DNA of 64,000 nt from an uncultured Clostridia bacterium. GTDB lineage: Bacteria; Bacillota; Clostridia; UBA1212; UBA1255. Shown piece by piece: positions 8,688 to 17,009 of the stretch. Position numbers and translations under genes: made by a program. Positions within the stretch are counted from its first letter, which is position 1; every line of letters begins with the position of its first letter. Below the pieces are notes generated by a model. The model ran no database searches. It worked only from the letters and a program-made list of their open reading frames with translations, and was not told the origin of the DNA. The stretch lies in contig CAJFUB010000002.1 of assembly GCA_904420095.1 (NCBI GenBank), forward strand, positions 36,067 to 100,066, in the 5' to 3' direction.

Positions 8688-9736
8688 TTCGATTCACCTC
8701 CGAAGGAATTCATCACTTTTACAATGTTCATGGACACCGGGCACTTTGAAAGGCATCTCCCGCAGCCCACACAGGAATACTCTCCGCCGTTGTTGGCCGG
8801 ATAATAGACTAGCTTATGCATGAAGCGCTGGCGGAAGCGTTCGAGCTGACTCGTACGGGGATTGCCGTGCGCCATCTTCGTAAAATCGGAATACATGCAG
8901 GAATCCCAGCAGCGGAAGCGCTTGATTCCGTGTCCCGTGTCGAAATCACGAATATCGTAGCACTGACACGTCGGACAGATAAAGGTACACGTTCCACAGC
9001 CAATGCACGACTGATAGAGCTCCTGCCACTGCGGCGCATAAAACACATCGTTCAGGCCCTTCGTGAGCCGGTCGCCGCTGAAATACGCTGCGCTCAGCCC
9101 GCTGAGCGGCAGTCTGGCAAGAATCGAACGGATTTCTTCCTTCCGGTCCTCCAGAGCGGCTTCGTCCTGTTCAGACGTTTCCTCCAGAAGCGTTCCAAGG
9201 AGCTTCGTCAGCGCTTCTCCCTTTTCTGTTTCGGGGTTCCAATACAGCGCCGAATCCGTAAGCCAGGTCGTTACGTCGCCTCCCGAGGGCTGCGCGGCGT
9301 CTATGCCGAATGTTCCGCAGAAGCACGTCTCTTCCGGCGCGCTGCACGCCATCGTTACGACTACGCCCGTTTCGCGGCGGCTTTGATAAAACGTATCTAC
9401 GGGATCGCTGAGAAATACGGAATCGAGGATGGCAAAGCTTTTTGCGTCGCAGGCGCGCACGCCGAATACCACAAAAGGCTCCGCCGGATCACGATCCTCG
9501 ACAAGGTCAATGCTCTTCCCGCTGATTCGGAAGGAAATCAGATTTTCGCTCTGCGGGAAAAACAGTTCTTTTGCCGATTTGACCGTATTGAGGCAATCCA
9601 GACAGACTCTGCTTTCCGGCGTCCATTTTTCAAACAGGCACTGGCCCGCATCTTCCACCGGCAAATACAGGCTTTTGACGGCCGATATCGCCGAATAAAG
9701 TTCCGGCAGGCGTTCTTTCGCTATTTTATACATCAT
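8684..9736 (-). CDS. 4Fe-4S protein, FlxB/AsrA-like
   Basis: 350 residues. The N-terminal 230 residues resemble the AsrA/hydrogenase-beta-linked region (PFVVFGVRACDAKSFAILD). Two clusters follow near the C-terminus: CIGCGTCTFICPTCQC at about 243-258 and CVGCGRCLSKCP at about 323-334. It should relay electrons between the FlxA-like flavoprotein and the Hdr part. It overlaps both neighbours by four bases, implying fixed stoichiometry by coupled translation. Anaerobic sulfite reductase subunit A is the closest alternative label, but no siroheme subunit (AsrC) is present. Confidence 0.72.
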   Translation of the reverse strand: MMYKIAKERLPELYSAISAVKSLYLPVEDAGQCLFEKWTPESRVCLDCLNTVKSAKELFFPQSENLISFRISGKSIDLVEDRDPAEPFVVFGVRACDAKSFAILDSVFLSDPVDTFYQSRRETGVVVTMACSAPEETCFCGTFGIDAAQPSGGDVTTWLTDSALYWNPETEKGEALTKLLGTLLEETSEQDEAALEDRKEEIRSILARLPLSGLSAAYFSGDRLTKGLNDVFYAPQWQELYQSCIGCGTCTFICPTCQCYDIRDFDTGHGIKRFRCWDSCMYSDFTKMAHGNPRTSQLERFRQRFMHKLVYYPANNGGEYSCVGCGRCLSKCPVSMNIVKVMNSFGGESK

Positions 9737-10731
9737 TTCTTCCCGCCTTTCTCATATACAATACTCGGCTCCGCGTCCTGCTTCGTATAGGAAGTCAGCG
9801 GCGCTTCGATCGTTATGTCCGCTCCCGCCTGATATTCTCCGTAAAGCTCATTAATATCTTTAATGAATTTCCGGTTGAGCAGATGAAGCGGGATATTCTG
9901 CGGACAGACTCTCGTACACTCGCCGCAGTCCGTACATCTTCCCGCGACATGGAACGCGCGGATAATATGGAACAGATTTTCTTCAAATTCATCCGTATTG
10001 GCTTTGCTGGCAACGCCGGATTTCGGATTGTCGAATACGCACTGCACGCAGGAGCAGGCGGGACAGATATTTCTGCACGCGTTGCAGCGGATGCAGCGGG
10101 AAAGCTCGTTTCTCCAGAAAGCGAAGCGTTCTTCTGCCGACAAATGCTCCAGGTTTTCGATGTAAGCAAAGCGGCTTCCAAAGTCCTGATTTGGAACAGC
10201 CTCTTCCGGTTCGTCCGCTTCATTAGAGAGCGCATCGTAAATCATATGCTTTTTGCCCTTGCAGGCCTTGCACTTTTCAAATAAAACGTCTTTTTTGGCG
10301 CACGTCTTTTCTCCGTAGAGCGTTTCGAAAACGACCTGATCCCCTTCGATTTTCGCCGCGGTAATTCCTTTTATGCCAAGTGCGCGCGCTGCCTGTGGAT
10401 CTACCTTGCCGCTGCAGGGAACACCCAGCACAAAAACGTTTTCCCTGCGGATTCTGTGTTCCTTCAGCAGCTGGTTGAACGAGTATGTATCGCAGGGCTT
10501 GAGCAGCGCTACGATTTTACCGTCTTTTTTGGATTCCGCGATGCAGTATTTGCTCTGGTTTGCAGCGCAGAAATCATCATATATCATATTATCCAACGTT
10601 TCTTTCGTAAAAACGGCCGGCGTCACGTCATAGCAAAACTCTCCGCTTTCCCATGCCAGAACTCTGTCCGCCGTGCCGTCTTCCAATAAAGAACGGCATT
10701 TCGATAAAATTTCCTCGCTTATTCTTTGCAT
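9733..10731 (-). CDS. 4Fe-4S protein, FlxC-like
   Basis: 332 residues. The first half resembles the coenzyme F420 hydrogenase/FdhB beta-subunit fold (LLKPCDTYSFNQLLKEH). A CKACKG site and two 4Fe-4S clusters follow: CIRCNACRNICPACSC and CTDCGECTRVCP. It is a likely electron relay beside FlxB and FlxD. It starts after GGAGG and overlaps the FlxD gene by 13 bases. The order hdrBCA-flxD-C-B-A is the Flx-Hdr gene set read in reverse order to Desulfovibrio flxABCD-hdrABC. Confidence 0.7.
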   Translation of the reverse strand: MQRISEEILSKCRSLLEDGTADRVLAWESGEFCYDVTPAVFTKETLDNMIYDDFCAANQSKYCIAESKKDGKIVALLKPCDTYSFNQLLKEHRIRRENVFVLGVPCSGKVDPQAARALGIKGITAAKIEGDQVVFETLYGEKTCAKKDVLFEKCKACKGKKHMIYDALSNEADEPEEAVPNQDFGSRFAYIENLEHLSAEERFAFWRNELSRCIRCNACRNICPACSCVQCVFDNPKSGVASKANTDEFEENLFHIIRAFHVAGRCTDCGECTRVCPQNIPLHLLNRKFIKDINELYGEYQAGADITIEAPLTSYTKQDAEPSIVYEKGGKK

Positions 10732-11165
10732 CTCAGATCCTCCAATTTCTTATTCTCACCCAAATTGTGGATAGTCGCTACAAATTCATTCATTGTGGCG
10801 GAAAATTTCGCGCCCTCCGCTGCAGAAATCCATTCCACTCTCGTACGCTCCCGTTCAATTCCGAGGAAATCGAGCATACTGAACAGAAGCGTCATTCTTC
10901 TTCTCGCAAAGTAGTTTCCGGAGGTATAATGGCAGTCTCCGGGATGGCAGCCCGCAATGATTACGCCGTCCGCCCCTCTCTGAAATGCACGTAAAATAAA
11001 CAGCGGATTTACGCGGCAGGAGCAGGGCACCCGGATGACCTTCACGTTTGCCGGATAGGAAAGCCTGCTCGAGCCCGCCAGGTCGGCGCCCGCATAGCTG
11101 CACCAGTTGCAGCAGAACGCCACGATCAGAGGCTTGAATTCGTTCTTCGTTTCTTCTATCTGCAT
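10719..11165 (-). CDS. MvhD/FlxD-family iron-sulfur linker protein
   Basis: 148 residues with the full MvhD signature: CCNWCSYAGADLAG near the N-terminus, VPCSCRVNP (Gly of the usual CSGRV is Cys here), GADGVIIAGCHPGDCHY, then WISAAEGAKF. In methanogens MvhD connects hydrogenase to HdrA; in bacteria FlxD connects the NADH module to HdrA. Its presence is the strongest single argument that HdrA receives electrons from the FlxA-C module. It overlaps hdrA by ten bases. Confidence 0.9.
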   Translation of the reverse strand: MQIEETKNEFKPLIVAFCCNWCSYAGADLAGSSRLSYPANVKVIRVPCSCRVNPLFILRAFQRGADGVIIAGCHPGDCHYTSGNYFARRRMTLLFSMLDFLGIERERTRVEWISAAEGAKFSATMNEFVATIHNLGENKKLEDLRCKE

Positions 11166-13156
11166 ATCGCATCAACCTCCGCCATAATTTGTCTTGTCGT
11201 AAAGCCCTTCAAATCCATCGCACCGGAGGGACACGTTACGGTGCAGGCGCCGCAGCCCTGGCAGATCGCCTCGTTTACCCTTGCGATTCTGCGGACTTCC
11301 CTCCTGCCATGGTCGTTGATTTCTTTGTCGACATAATCGATTGCTCCGTAAGGGCAGACGCTTGCGCACTGCGAGCAGCCGTTGCACATCAGCTCGTCGG
11401 AGCCGGCCACACACGGATTGCACGTCAGTTTATCTTTCGCCAGCAGTCCGATTACCTTTGCCGCAGCGGCGCTTGCCTGCGCGACGGTTTCCGGAATGTC
11501 CTTCGGTCCCTGGCAGACGCCGGAAAGGTAGACGCCGGCTGTCGGGCTCTCAACCGGACGCAGCTTGGGATGCGCTTCCGTCAGGAAATTGTTGGTGTCG
11601 ATGCTCGCCGTCAGCATCGTCGCCAGATTCTTAACGTCAGGATCCGGTTCGATCGCCGTAGCCAGAACCACCAGATCCGCTTCAATCAGGACCTGCTCGT
11701 TTGCAATAAGATCCGAACCCTGCACGAGAAGCTTTCCGTCCTTCTCCGCAACTTTTCCGACCATACCCTTTATGTAATCTACACCGTATTCCTCCACGGC
11801 GCGGCGGTAAAACTCATCGAAATTCTTGCCGGGCGTCCGCACGTCAATATAGAAAACATGTACTTTCGTATCCGGATATTTGTCGCGGATCATCATCGCA
11901 TGCTTTGCCGTATACATACAGCAGATTTTGGAGCAATACGGTTTGCCGCAGCCGGAAATATCTCTGGAACCGACGCACTGGATGAAGACGATTTCATGCG
12001 GATGTGCCTGGTCCGACGGGCGCAGCAGCACGCCCTTCGTCGGTCCCGCTGCGTTCATCAGGCGCTCGAGCTCCAACGATGTGATTACGTCTTTATTCTG
12101 CGCATATCCGAACTCTTCGAAATTTTCAAGCGAAATCGGCCGGTAGCCTGTTGCCACGACAATGGCGCCGTATTCCCGTTCCACGATTTCCTCTTTTTGC
12201 GTAAAATCAATCGCCTTCGCCGTGCAGTTTCTCTCGCAAAGTCCGCACTTACCCGTTTTCAGTTTAATGCAGTGTTCAGGATCGATTACCGCAACGTTCG
12301 GGATCGCCTGGGCAAACGGAATATATACTGCACCCCGGTTGTCAAGTCCCATGTTGAATTCATTCGGCGCTTTGCGCGAGGGACATTTCTCTGTGCAGAC
12401 GCCGCACCCGGTGCAAAGCTCGGTATTGATATACCTTGGCTTTTTTTTGATTTTCACCTTGAAATTACCCACGAAGCCCGATACGCTTTCGATTTCACTG
12501 TATGTAAAGAGATTGATTTTATCGTTTGCGGCAGCGTCTACCATTTTGGGCGTCAAAATACATGCCGCGCAGTCGAGCGTCGGGAAGGTTTTGTCCAGCT
12601 GCGCCATTTTTCCCCCGATCGTAGGCGATTTTTCCACAATATCGACTTCGTAGCCGGCATCCGCGACATCCAGGGCTGTCTGAATCCCTGCGATTCCGCC
12701 GCCGATCACAAGCGCTCGTTTTGTTACCGCGCTTTCTCCGGCGGTCAGGGGTTTATTTAAATTCAGCTTTGCAATCGCTGCTTTTGCAAGAATGATCGCC
12801 TTCTCCGTTCCCTCGTCCTTATCCTTGTGAATCCAGGAGCACTGCTCTCTGATATTGGCGATCTCTACCATATACGGGTTCAGTCCGGCGGCCTGTGCCG
12901 TCTTCCGGAACGTTGTTTCATGCATACGCGGAGAACAGGAGCAGACGACGATTCCCGTCAGGCCGTAATCATGGATCGCCTGCCGGATTCTGGACTGTCC
13001 GCCCTCCGAGCACATATACTGGTAATCCGTCGAGATCACGACACCCGGCTCGCCGGCTACGCTTTGCGCCACTTTCTCCACATCTACGGTGCCTGCAATA
13101 TTGCTGCCGCACCAACAAACAAATACTCCGATCTTTTGCAATTTATTCACTTCCAA
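11156..13156 (-). CDS. hdrA: Heterodisulfide reductase subunit A-like (bifurcating flavoprotein)
   Basis: About 661-666 residues. N-terminal Cys motif VCWCGSNIAGTVD, FAD Rossmann motif ALVIGGGIAGIQTALD, the HdrA-specific LDCAACILTPKM, two ferredoxin-type clusters after it (CTGCGVCTEKCP, CGLCERNC) and two more near the C-terminus (CNGCSQCASVCP, CQGCGACTVTCP). HdrA carries the FAD that splits electron pairs to ferredoxin and to the HdrBC branch. The start is uncertain: TTG 13156 has no site, whereas TTG 13141 lies eight bases after GGAAG and gives the usual family N-terminus. Confidence 0.9.
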   Translation of the reverse strand: MEVNKLQKIGVFVCWCGSNIAGTVDVEKVAQSVAGEPGVVISTDYQYMCSEGGQSRIRQAIHDYGLTGIVVCSCSPRMHETTFRKTAQAAGLNPYMVEIANIREQCSWIHKDKDEGTEKAIILAKAAIAKLNLNKPLTAGESAVTKRALVIGGGIAGIQTALDVADAGYEVDIVEKSPTIGGKMAQLDKTFPTLDCAACILTPKMVDAAANDKINLFTYSEIESVSGFVGNFKVKIKKKPRYINTELCTGCGVCTEKCPSRKAPNEFNMGLDNRGAVYIPFAQAIPNVAVIDPEHCIKLKTGKCGLCERNCTAKAIDFTQKEEIVEREYGAIVVATGYRPISLENFEEFGYAQNKDVITSLELERLMNAAGPTKGVLLRPSDQAHPHEIVFIQCVGSRDISGCGKPYCSKICCMYTAKHAMMIRDKYPDTKVHVFYIDVRTPGKNFDEFYRRAVEEYGVDYIKGMVGKVAEKDGKLLVQGSDLIANEQVLIEADLVVLATAIEPDPDVKNLATMLTASIDTNNFLTEAHPKLRPVESPTAGVYLSGVCQGPKDIPETVAQASAAAAKVIGLLAKDKLTCNPCVAGSDELMCNGCSQCASVCPYGAIDYVDKEINDHGRREVRRIARVNEAICQGCGACTVTCPSGAMDLKGFTTRQIMAEVDAICR

Positions 13157-13168
13157 TCTTTGCCGCTG

Positions 13169-13561
13169 TTATTTACTGTATTTTCTGAAGGCGCTGACGA
13201 TTGCCTGCTGCGGGATGTTTTCGTCCAGCAGCTCCGGCACCATATTCGCTTTCAGATGATTTTCGCCCTGCTGGCGGATCACGCAGAGGCGCACCGCCTC
13301 GATCAGCTTTGCAGGCTCGACGCTTCTGGGGCATCGTTCGATGCATGCAAAACAGGACAGGCAGGTCCAGATTGAGTTTGATTCCATAAGCTTCCGGATC
13401 TGTCCCTTTTCAACCATCGCAACAAACTGGTGGGGATGGTATTCCATTTCCTGATAGGAAGGACAGGTTCCGGAACATTTGCCGCATTTCATACATTTTC
13501 TCGTATTGACACCGCTGATCCGGATCACGCGTTCCGCAAGTTCCTTTTCGTTTACCGTCAC
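13169..13561 (-). CDS. hdrC: Heterodisulfide reductase subunit C-like
   Basis: 130 residues with two 4Fe-4S motifs, CMKCGKCSGTCPSYQEM and CLSCFACIERCPRSVEP, the classic HdrC pattern, followed by an amphipathic tail. It bridges HdrA and HdrB. Start codon is GTG with AAGGAGGG seven bases upstream. It is not fused to HdrB and has no membrane segment, so it is of the soluble HdrABC class rather than HdrDE. Confidence 0.88.
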   Translation of the reverse strand: MTVNEKELAERVIRISGVNTRKCMKCGKCSGTCPSYQEMEYHPHQFVAMVEKGQIRKLMESNSIWTCLSCFACIERCPRSVEPAKLIEAVRLCVIRQQGENHLKANMVPELLDENIPQQAIVSAFRKYSK

Positions 13562-13573
13562 AAGTAACCCTCC

Positions 13574-14359
13574 TTATTTTACGCCGAGCGCCTCGGCAAG
13601 CAGTTCCGTAAAATAACAGATTTCCGGCTTTTTGTCGGCCGCAGCGTTTGCCTGCAGATTATACAGGCAAAGGGGACATGCCGTTATAATCGTGTCCGCG
13701 CCTTTCGAAGCCGCCGATTCCAGAATCATGCCGCAGCGCTTTGCCGGTATGGAATTATCCTCAAGCGCAACATATCCGCCGCAGCATTCATTGCGATACG
13801 GCGTAAGGATCGGTTCAGCGCCGAGGGCGCGGATCAGATCCTCCATCACAGACGGATTTTCCGGATTATCAAACTGCAGGACTTTTGCCGGGCGCAGAAG
13901 CAGGCAGCCATAATAGGCCGCAATCTTTCTTCCCTTCAAAGGATTCTTGACCGCCGCCTTGATGTTGTCGAAGCCTACCGTGTCTCTCAGCATTTCCAAA
14001 TAGTGGACGACTCTCGTTTCTCCGACGTAATCCGTATCCAGTTTTAAGTAATTATTGACTTTCAGGCGAATGTCGTCGTTTGAAAGCATATCGTCGTTCA
14101 CTCTTTTTATAACATGGTGACAAGCGGAACACAATGTCAATAAATCCCTTCCCTGCCGTTTTGCACTGTCAAGCGCGCGTACGGCGGAAAGCTTAGTGGC
14201 GATTTCATCCAGTGCAAGAGGATAAACGGCCCCGCAGCACTGCCAATCTTGTATTTCCTCCAGCGTAACGCCGAGAGCCTCTGCAGAGGCTCTCGCATAC
14301 CGGTCCAGATCTTTTGCCTTTGTTTTTAACGTGCAACCAGGATAGTAACTGTAAGTCAT
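13574..14359 (-). CDS. hdrB: Heterodisulfide reductase subunit B-like
   Basis: 261 residues. Two complete CCG domains: Cys9, CC41/42, CxxC77/80 and Cys152, CC192/193, CxxC228/231, matching the C-X31-39-CC-X34-36-CxxC pattern that binds the non-cubane [4Fe-4S] clusters of HdrB. In methanogens these reduce CoM-S-S-CoB; a bacterium lacking those coenzymes must use another acceptor, here possibly the adjacent fumarate reductase or a protein disulfide. ATG 14359 is chosen over TTG 14365 because AGGA lies nine bases upstream. Confidence 0.88.
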   Translation of the reverse strand: MTYSYYPGCTLKTKAKDLDRYARASAEALGVTLEEIQDWQCCGAVYPLALDEIATKLSAVRALDSAKRQGRDLLTLCSACHHVIKRVNDDMLSNDDIRLKVNNYLKLDTDYVGETRVVHYLEMLRDTVGFDNIKAAVKNPLKGRKIAAYYGCLLLRPAKVLQFDNPENPSVMEDLIRALGAEPILTPYRNECCGGYVALEDNSIPAKRCGMILESAASKGADTIITACPLCLYNLQANAAADKKPEICYFTELLAEALGVK

Positions 14360-14393
14360 ATTCAATTTTCCTTTCGGTTTTGTAGCGCGGCTT

Positions 14394-15758
14394 TTATACC
14401 ATTTGTTCCGGCTTGAATACTTCGTCGAATTTTTCAGGTGTCAGGAATCCGAGCTGTACGCAGGCTTCCTTCAGGGAAATATTTTCCTTATAAGCTTTCT
14501 TGGCGGTTTTTGCTGCGTTGTCGTATCCGATGTACGGATTCAGCGCCGTTACGAGCATCAGGGAATTATAAAGATTATGTTTCATTTTCTCGCGGTTGGC
14601 GGTGATGCCGGATACGCAGTGCTCGTTGAAGGAACGAATCCCGTCCGCCAGCAGGCGCACGGACTGAAGAAAATTATAAATGCATACGGGCATGAATACG
14701 TTGAGTTCAAAATTTCCCTGGGAGGCCGCCATGCCGACCGCCACGTCGTTTGCGATCACCTGGACTGCTACCATCGTCATCGATTCACACTGCGTGGGAT
14801 TGACTTTGCCCGGCATAATCGAGCTGCCCGGTTCGTTTTCCGGAATATGGATCTCGCCCAGTCCGCAACGCGGCCCGCTGGCAAGCCAGCGCACATCGTT
14901 TGCAATTTTCATAAGATCCGCGGCCAGCGCTTTCAGCGCGCCATGCGCAAAGACGAGCTCGTCCTTTGCAGTCAGAGCATGAAATTTATTTTCCGCCGAG
15001 AGGAAGTGCTTCCCTGTCAGCTCGCTGACGACCTTTGCGACTTCGGGACCGAACTGCTTCGGGGCGTTCAGGCCCGTGCCGACCGCCGTGCCGCCAAGCG
15101 CCAGCTCTTTCAGGCCTGGAAGCGCTGCCTCCAGCATTCCCTTTGTCTTTTCTATCATGTTTCTCCAGCCGCTGATTTCCTGAGAAAACTTAATCGGCGT
15201 CGCATCCTGGAGATGCGTGCGTCCGCTCTTGACGACGTCGTCATTTTCGCGTTCGAGACGCTGAAATGTTTCAATCAGCGCGTCCATTGCAGGGAACAGC
15301 TGATCCTCGATTCCGATGACAGCCGCAATATGCATCGCCGTGGGGAACGTATCGTTGGAGCTTTGCGACATGTTAATATGATCGTTGGGATGGAGCAGCT
15401 TTTTCCCGCAGATTTCATTGCCCCTGTTTGCAATGACTTCGTTTGCATTCATATTCGACTGCGTGCCGCTTCCCGTCTGCCATACCACAAGAGGAAAATG
15501 ATCGTTCAATTTTCCGGCGATCACCTCGTCGCACGCCTGTGAGATGACGGTTTTCTTTTCTTCGTCCAATTTCCCGAGATTATAGTTTGCGATTGCCGCG
15601 GCTTTCTTCAGAATTCCAAAGGCGTGTGTGATTTCTCTTGGCATGAGTTCCCCGCCGATCTTGAAATTCTGGTAGCTTCTCTGCGTCTGCGCCGCCCAAT
15701 AGCGATCTGCAGGCACCTGCATTTCTCCCATCGAATCGCGTTCCGTACGATATTCCAT
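14394..15758 (-). CDS. fumC: Class II fumarate hydratase
   Basis: 454 residues, full length for FumC. The superfamily signature [14 protein letters not shown] contains the flexible catalytic loop, and [30 protein letters not shown] and [10 protein letters not shown] are present as expected. Reversibly hydrates fumarate to malate; class II enzymes lack Fe-S clusters. It lies between malate dehydrogenase and hdrB with 33 and 34 base gaps, in a direction that makes malate-to-fumarate flow the natural reading. Aspartase is excluded by the fumarase-type GTAVGTGL and signature residues. Confidence 0.93.
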   Translation of the reverse strand: MEYRTERDSMGEMQVPADRYWAAQTQRSYQNFKIGGELMPREITHAFGILKKAAAIANYNLGKLDEEKKTVISQACDEVIAGKLNDHFPLVVWQTGSGTQSNMNANEVIANRGNEICGKKLLHPNDHINMSQSSNDTFPTAMHIAAVIGIEDQLFPAMDALIETFQRLERENDDVVKSGRTHLQDATPIKFSQEISGWRNMIEKTKGMLEAALPGLKELALGGTAVGTGLNAPKQFGPEVAKVVSELTGKHFLSAENKFHALTAKDELVFAHGALKALAADLMKIANDVRWLASGPRCGLGEIHIPENEPGSSIMPGKVNPTQCESMTMVAVQVIANDVAVGMAASQGNFELNVFMPVCIYNFLQSVRLLADGIRSFNEHCVSGITANREKMKHNLYNSLMLVTALNPYIGYDNAAKTAKKAYKENISLKEACVQLGFLTPEKFDEVFKPEQMV

Positions 15759-15791
15759 GCTCGACTCCTCCTTCTCCTTCGCAAGCAGACG

Positions 15792-16742
15792 TTAAAATTT
15801 CAGTCCTGCAATCATTTCCTTCAGTATATTTCCGCTTTTGTGCATCAGGGCCACCTCTTCATCCGTCAGCGTGGGCGTAACGCAGCCCTTCACGCCATCG
15901 ATTCCGACCATAAATAAGTGGCTCAGACAGACATCGCTCAAACCGTATTCCCCGTGCATCATGGAGGACAGCGTCATGATGTAGTCCTTGCCTGAAAACA
16001 GCGACTCACAGATGCTGCTTACCGATACGGAAACGGCGTAATACGTCGCCTGCTTATATTTAATGATTTTCCCTCCGGAGGTTCTGACGTAGTCCATAAC
16101 CTCGTTGTAGTTCGGAGGCTCGATTGTGTTTTTACCGCTGTATTTGACGCCTCTGCAGTAGTCCTCGATCCCGATGGCAGCTACTTTCGCCAGAGACCAC
16201 GGAATAAAAGAGGAATCTCCATGCTCGCCCATAACGTACGCATGGATATTCCGCTGGCTGACTCCGAAATAATCGGAAAGATAGGAACGCAGGCGTGCCG
16301 TATCCAAAATCGTACCGGAGCCCACAATTTTGTTTTGCGGCAGTCCGGAATATTTCATGAATGCGTATGTCAATATGTCCACAGGATTGCTGACAAGAAT
16401 ATAAAGTGCATCAGGCGCATATTTTGCGATTTCCGGCGCAATTTCCTTAATAATATTTACATTTGTCTGAGCAAGATCGAGACGCGACTGGCCCGGTTTT
16501 CTGGGAAGTCCGGAGGATATGATGACGACGTCGGATCCCTTCGCATCTTCATACGTTCCGGAATTAACCGTTACCGGACAGCAGAAGGGCGTGCCCTGCT
16601 TGATATCCATCGCTTCTCCGAGCGCTTTTTCCTCATTGATATCGATCAGCACAATTTCCGAAGCGATTCCTTTTACGGTCATGGTATAGGCAATTGTCGA
16701 GCCGACGCTTCCAGCCCCTATGATTGTTACCTTATTGCTCAT
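15792..16742 (-). CDS. Malate dehydrogenase (LDH/MDH superfamily)
   Basis: 316 residues from ATG 16742, which follows AGAGG by six bases. NAD site GAGSVGSTIAY with Asp34 for the ribose, substrate Arg87, and the HAYVMGEHGDSSF loop with the catalytic His. The overall pattern is L-lactate-dehydrogenase-like (VGSGTILDTARLR), but the specificity loop reads GLPRKPGQSR: Arg81 stands where LDH has Gln (NQKPGETR), the single residue that switches LDH to oxaloacetate/malate. This, and fumC next door, argue for malate dehydrogenase. First gene of the 13-gene operon. Confidence 0.8.
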   Translation of the reverse strand: MSNKVTIIGAGSVGSTIAYTMTVKGIASEIVLIDINEEKALGEAMDIKQGTPFCCPVTVNSGTYEDAKGSDVVIISSGLPRKPGQSRLDLAQTNVNIIKEIAPEIAKYAPDALYILVSNPVDILTYAFMKYSGLPQNKIVGSGTILDTARLRSYLSDYFGVSQRNIHAYVMGEHGDSSFIPWSLAKVAAIGIEDYCRGVKYSGKNTIEPPNYNEVMDYVRTSGGKIIKYKQATYYAVSVSVSSICESLFSGKDYIMTLSSMMHGEYGLSDVCLSHLFMVGIDGVKGCVTPTLTDEEVALMHKSGNILKEMIAGLKF

Positions 16743-16835
16743 ATGCATCCTCTTTTCTTTCTTTGATGATTGCGCCGCAGGATGCGTTCCCGGAAAATTT
16801 CCGCACGCTGAAAAAGCGCCTGCGCGCTCTGATTA

Positions 16836-16864
16836 ATTATCCCATATACGGAATGAATTGTCAA
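16836..16864 (-). promoter_or_regulatory. Promoter of the mdh-fumC-hdr-flx-frd operon
   Basis: Minus-strand TTGACA (16864-16859), 17-base spacer, GATAAT (16841-16836), about 94 bases ahead of the mdh ATG. A small hairpin (AGCGC-GCAG-GCGCT followed by T5, 16828-16811) sits at the predicted transcript 5' end. No other convincing promoter was seen inside the following 12.9 kb, and gene gaps are at most 34 bases, so this likely drives the whole operon. Confidence 0.75.
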
Positions 16865-16910
16865 CAAAAGAGGATTAATTTTTAATGAATGGGACGCTTC
16901 CTTTTCTAAA

Positions 16911-16995
16911 AAAAAACGCCATTTTTCGGCATTTTTCTGATCCGGACCGTTCCACTGGAAAAGATCGCGGCGCCTCGACATGCGAGGCGCCGTTT
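16911..16995 (-). terminator. Tandem terminators after the foldase gene
   Basis: Minus-strand hairpin CGGCGCCTCG-CATGT-CGAGGCGCCG (16992-16968), ten paired bases with a weak tail, then 35 bases on a short GCC/GGC hairpin followed by nine T (near 16911-16935). The two act on the transcript of the gene at 17010-19280 and separate it from the fumarate operon. Confidence 0.7.
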
Positions 16996-17009
16996 CTACT
17001 GCAAAGGAT

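Noticed and set aside
11189..12760. Long plus-strand reading frame opposite hdrA (523 codons)
   Set aside because: Antisense shadow of a strongly conserved Fe-S flavoprotein; Cys/Arg/His-rich composition, no domain and no ribosome site.
15792..16742. L-lactate dehydrogenase call
   Set aside because: Overall resemblance is LDH-like, but the specificity residue is Arg (GLPRKPG), not Gln, and the context is malate-fumarate.
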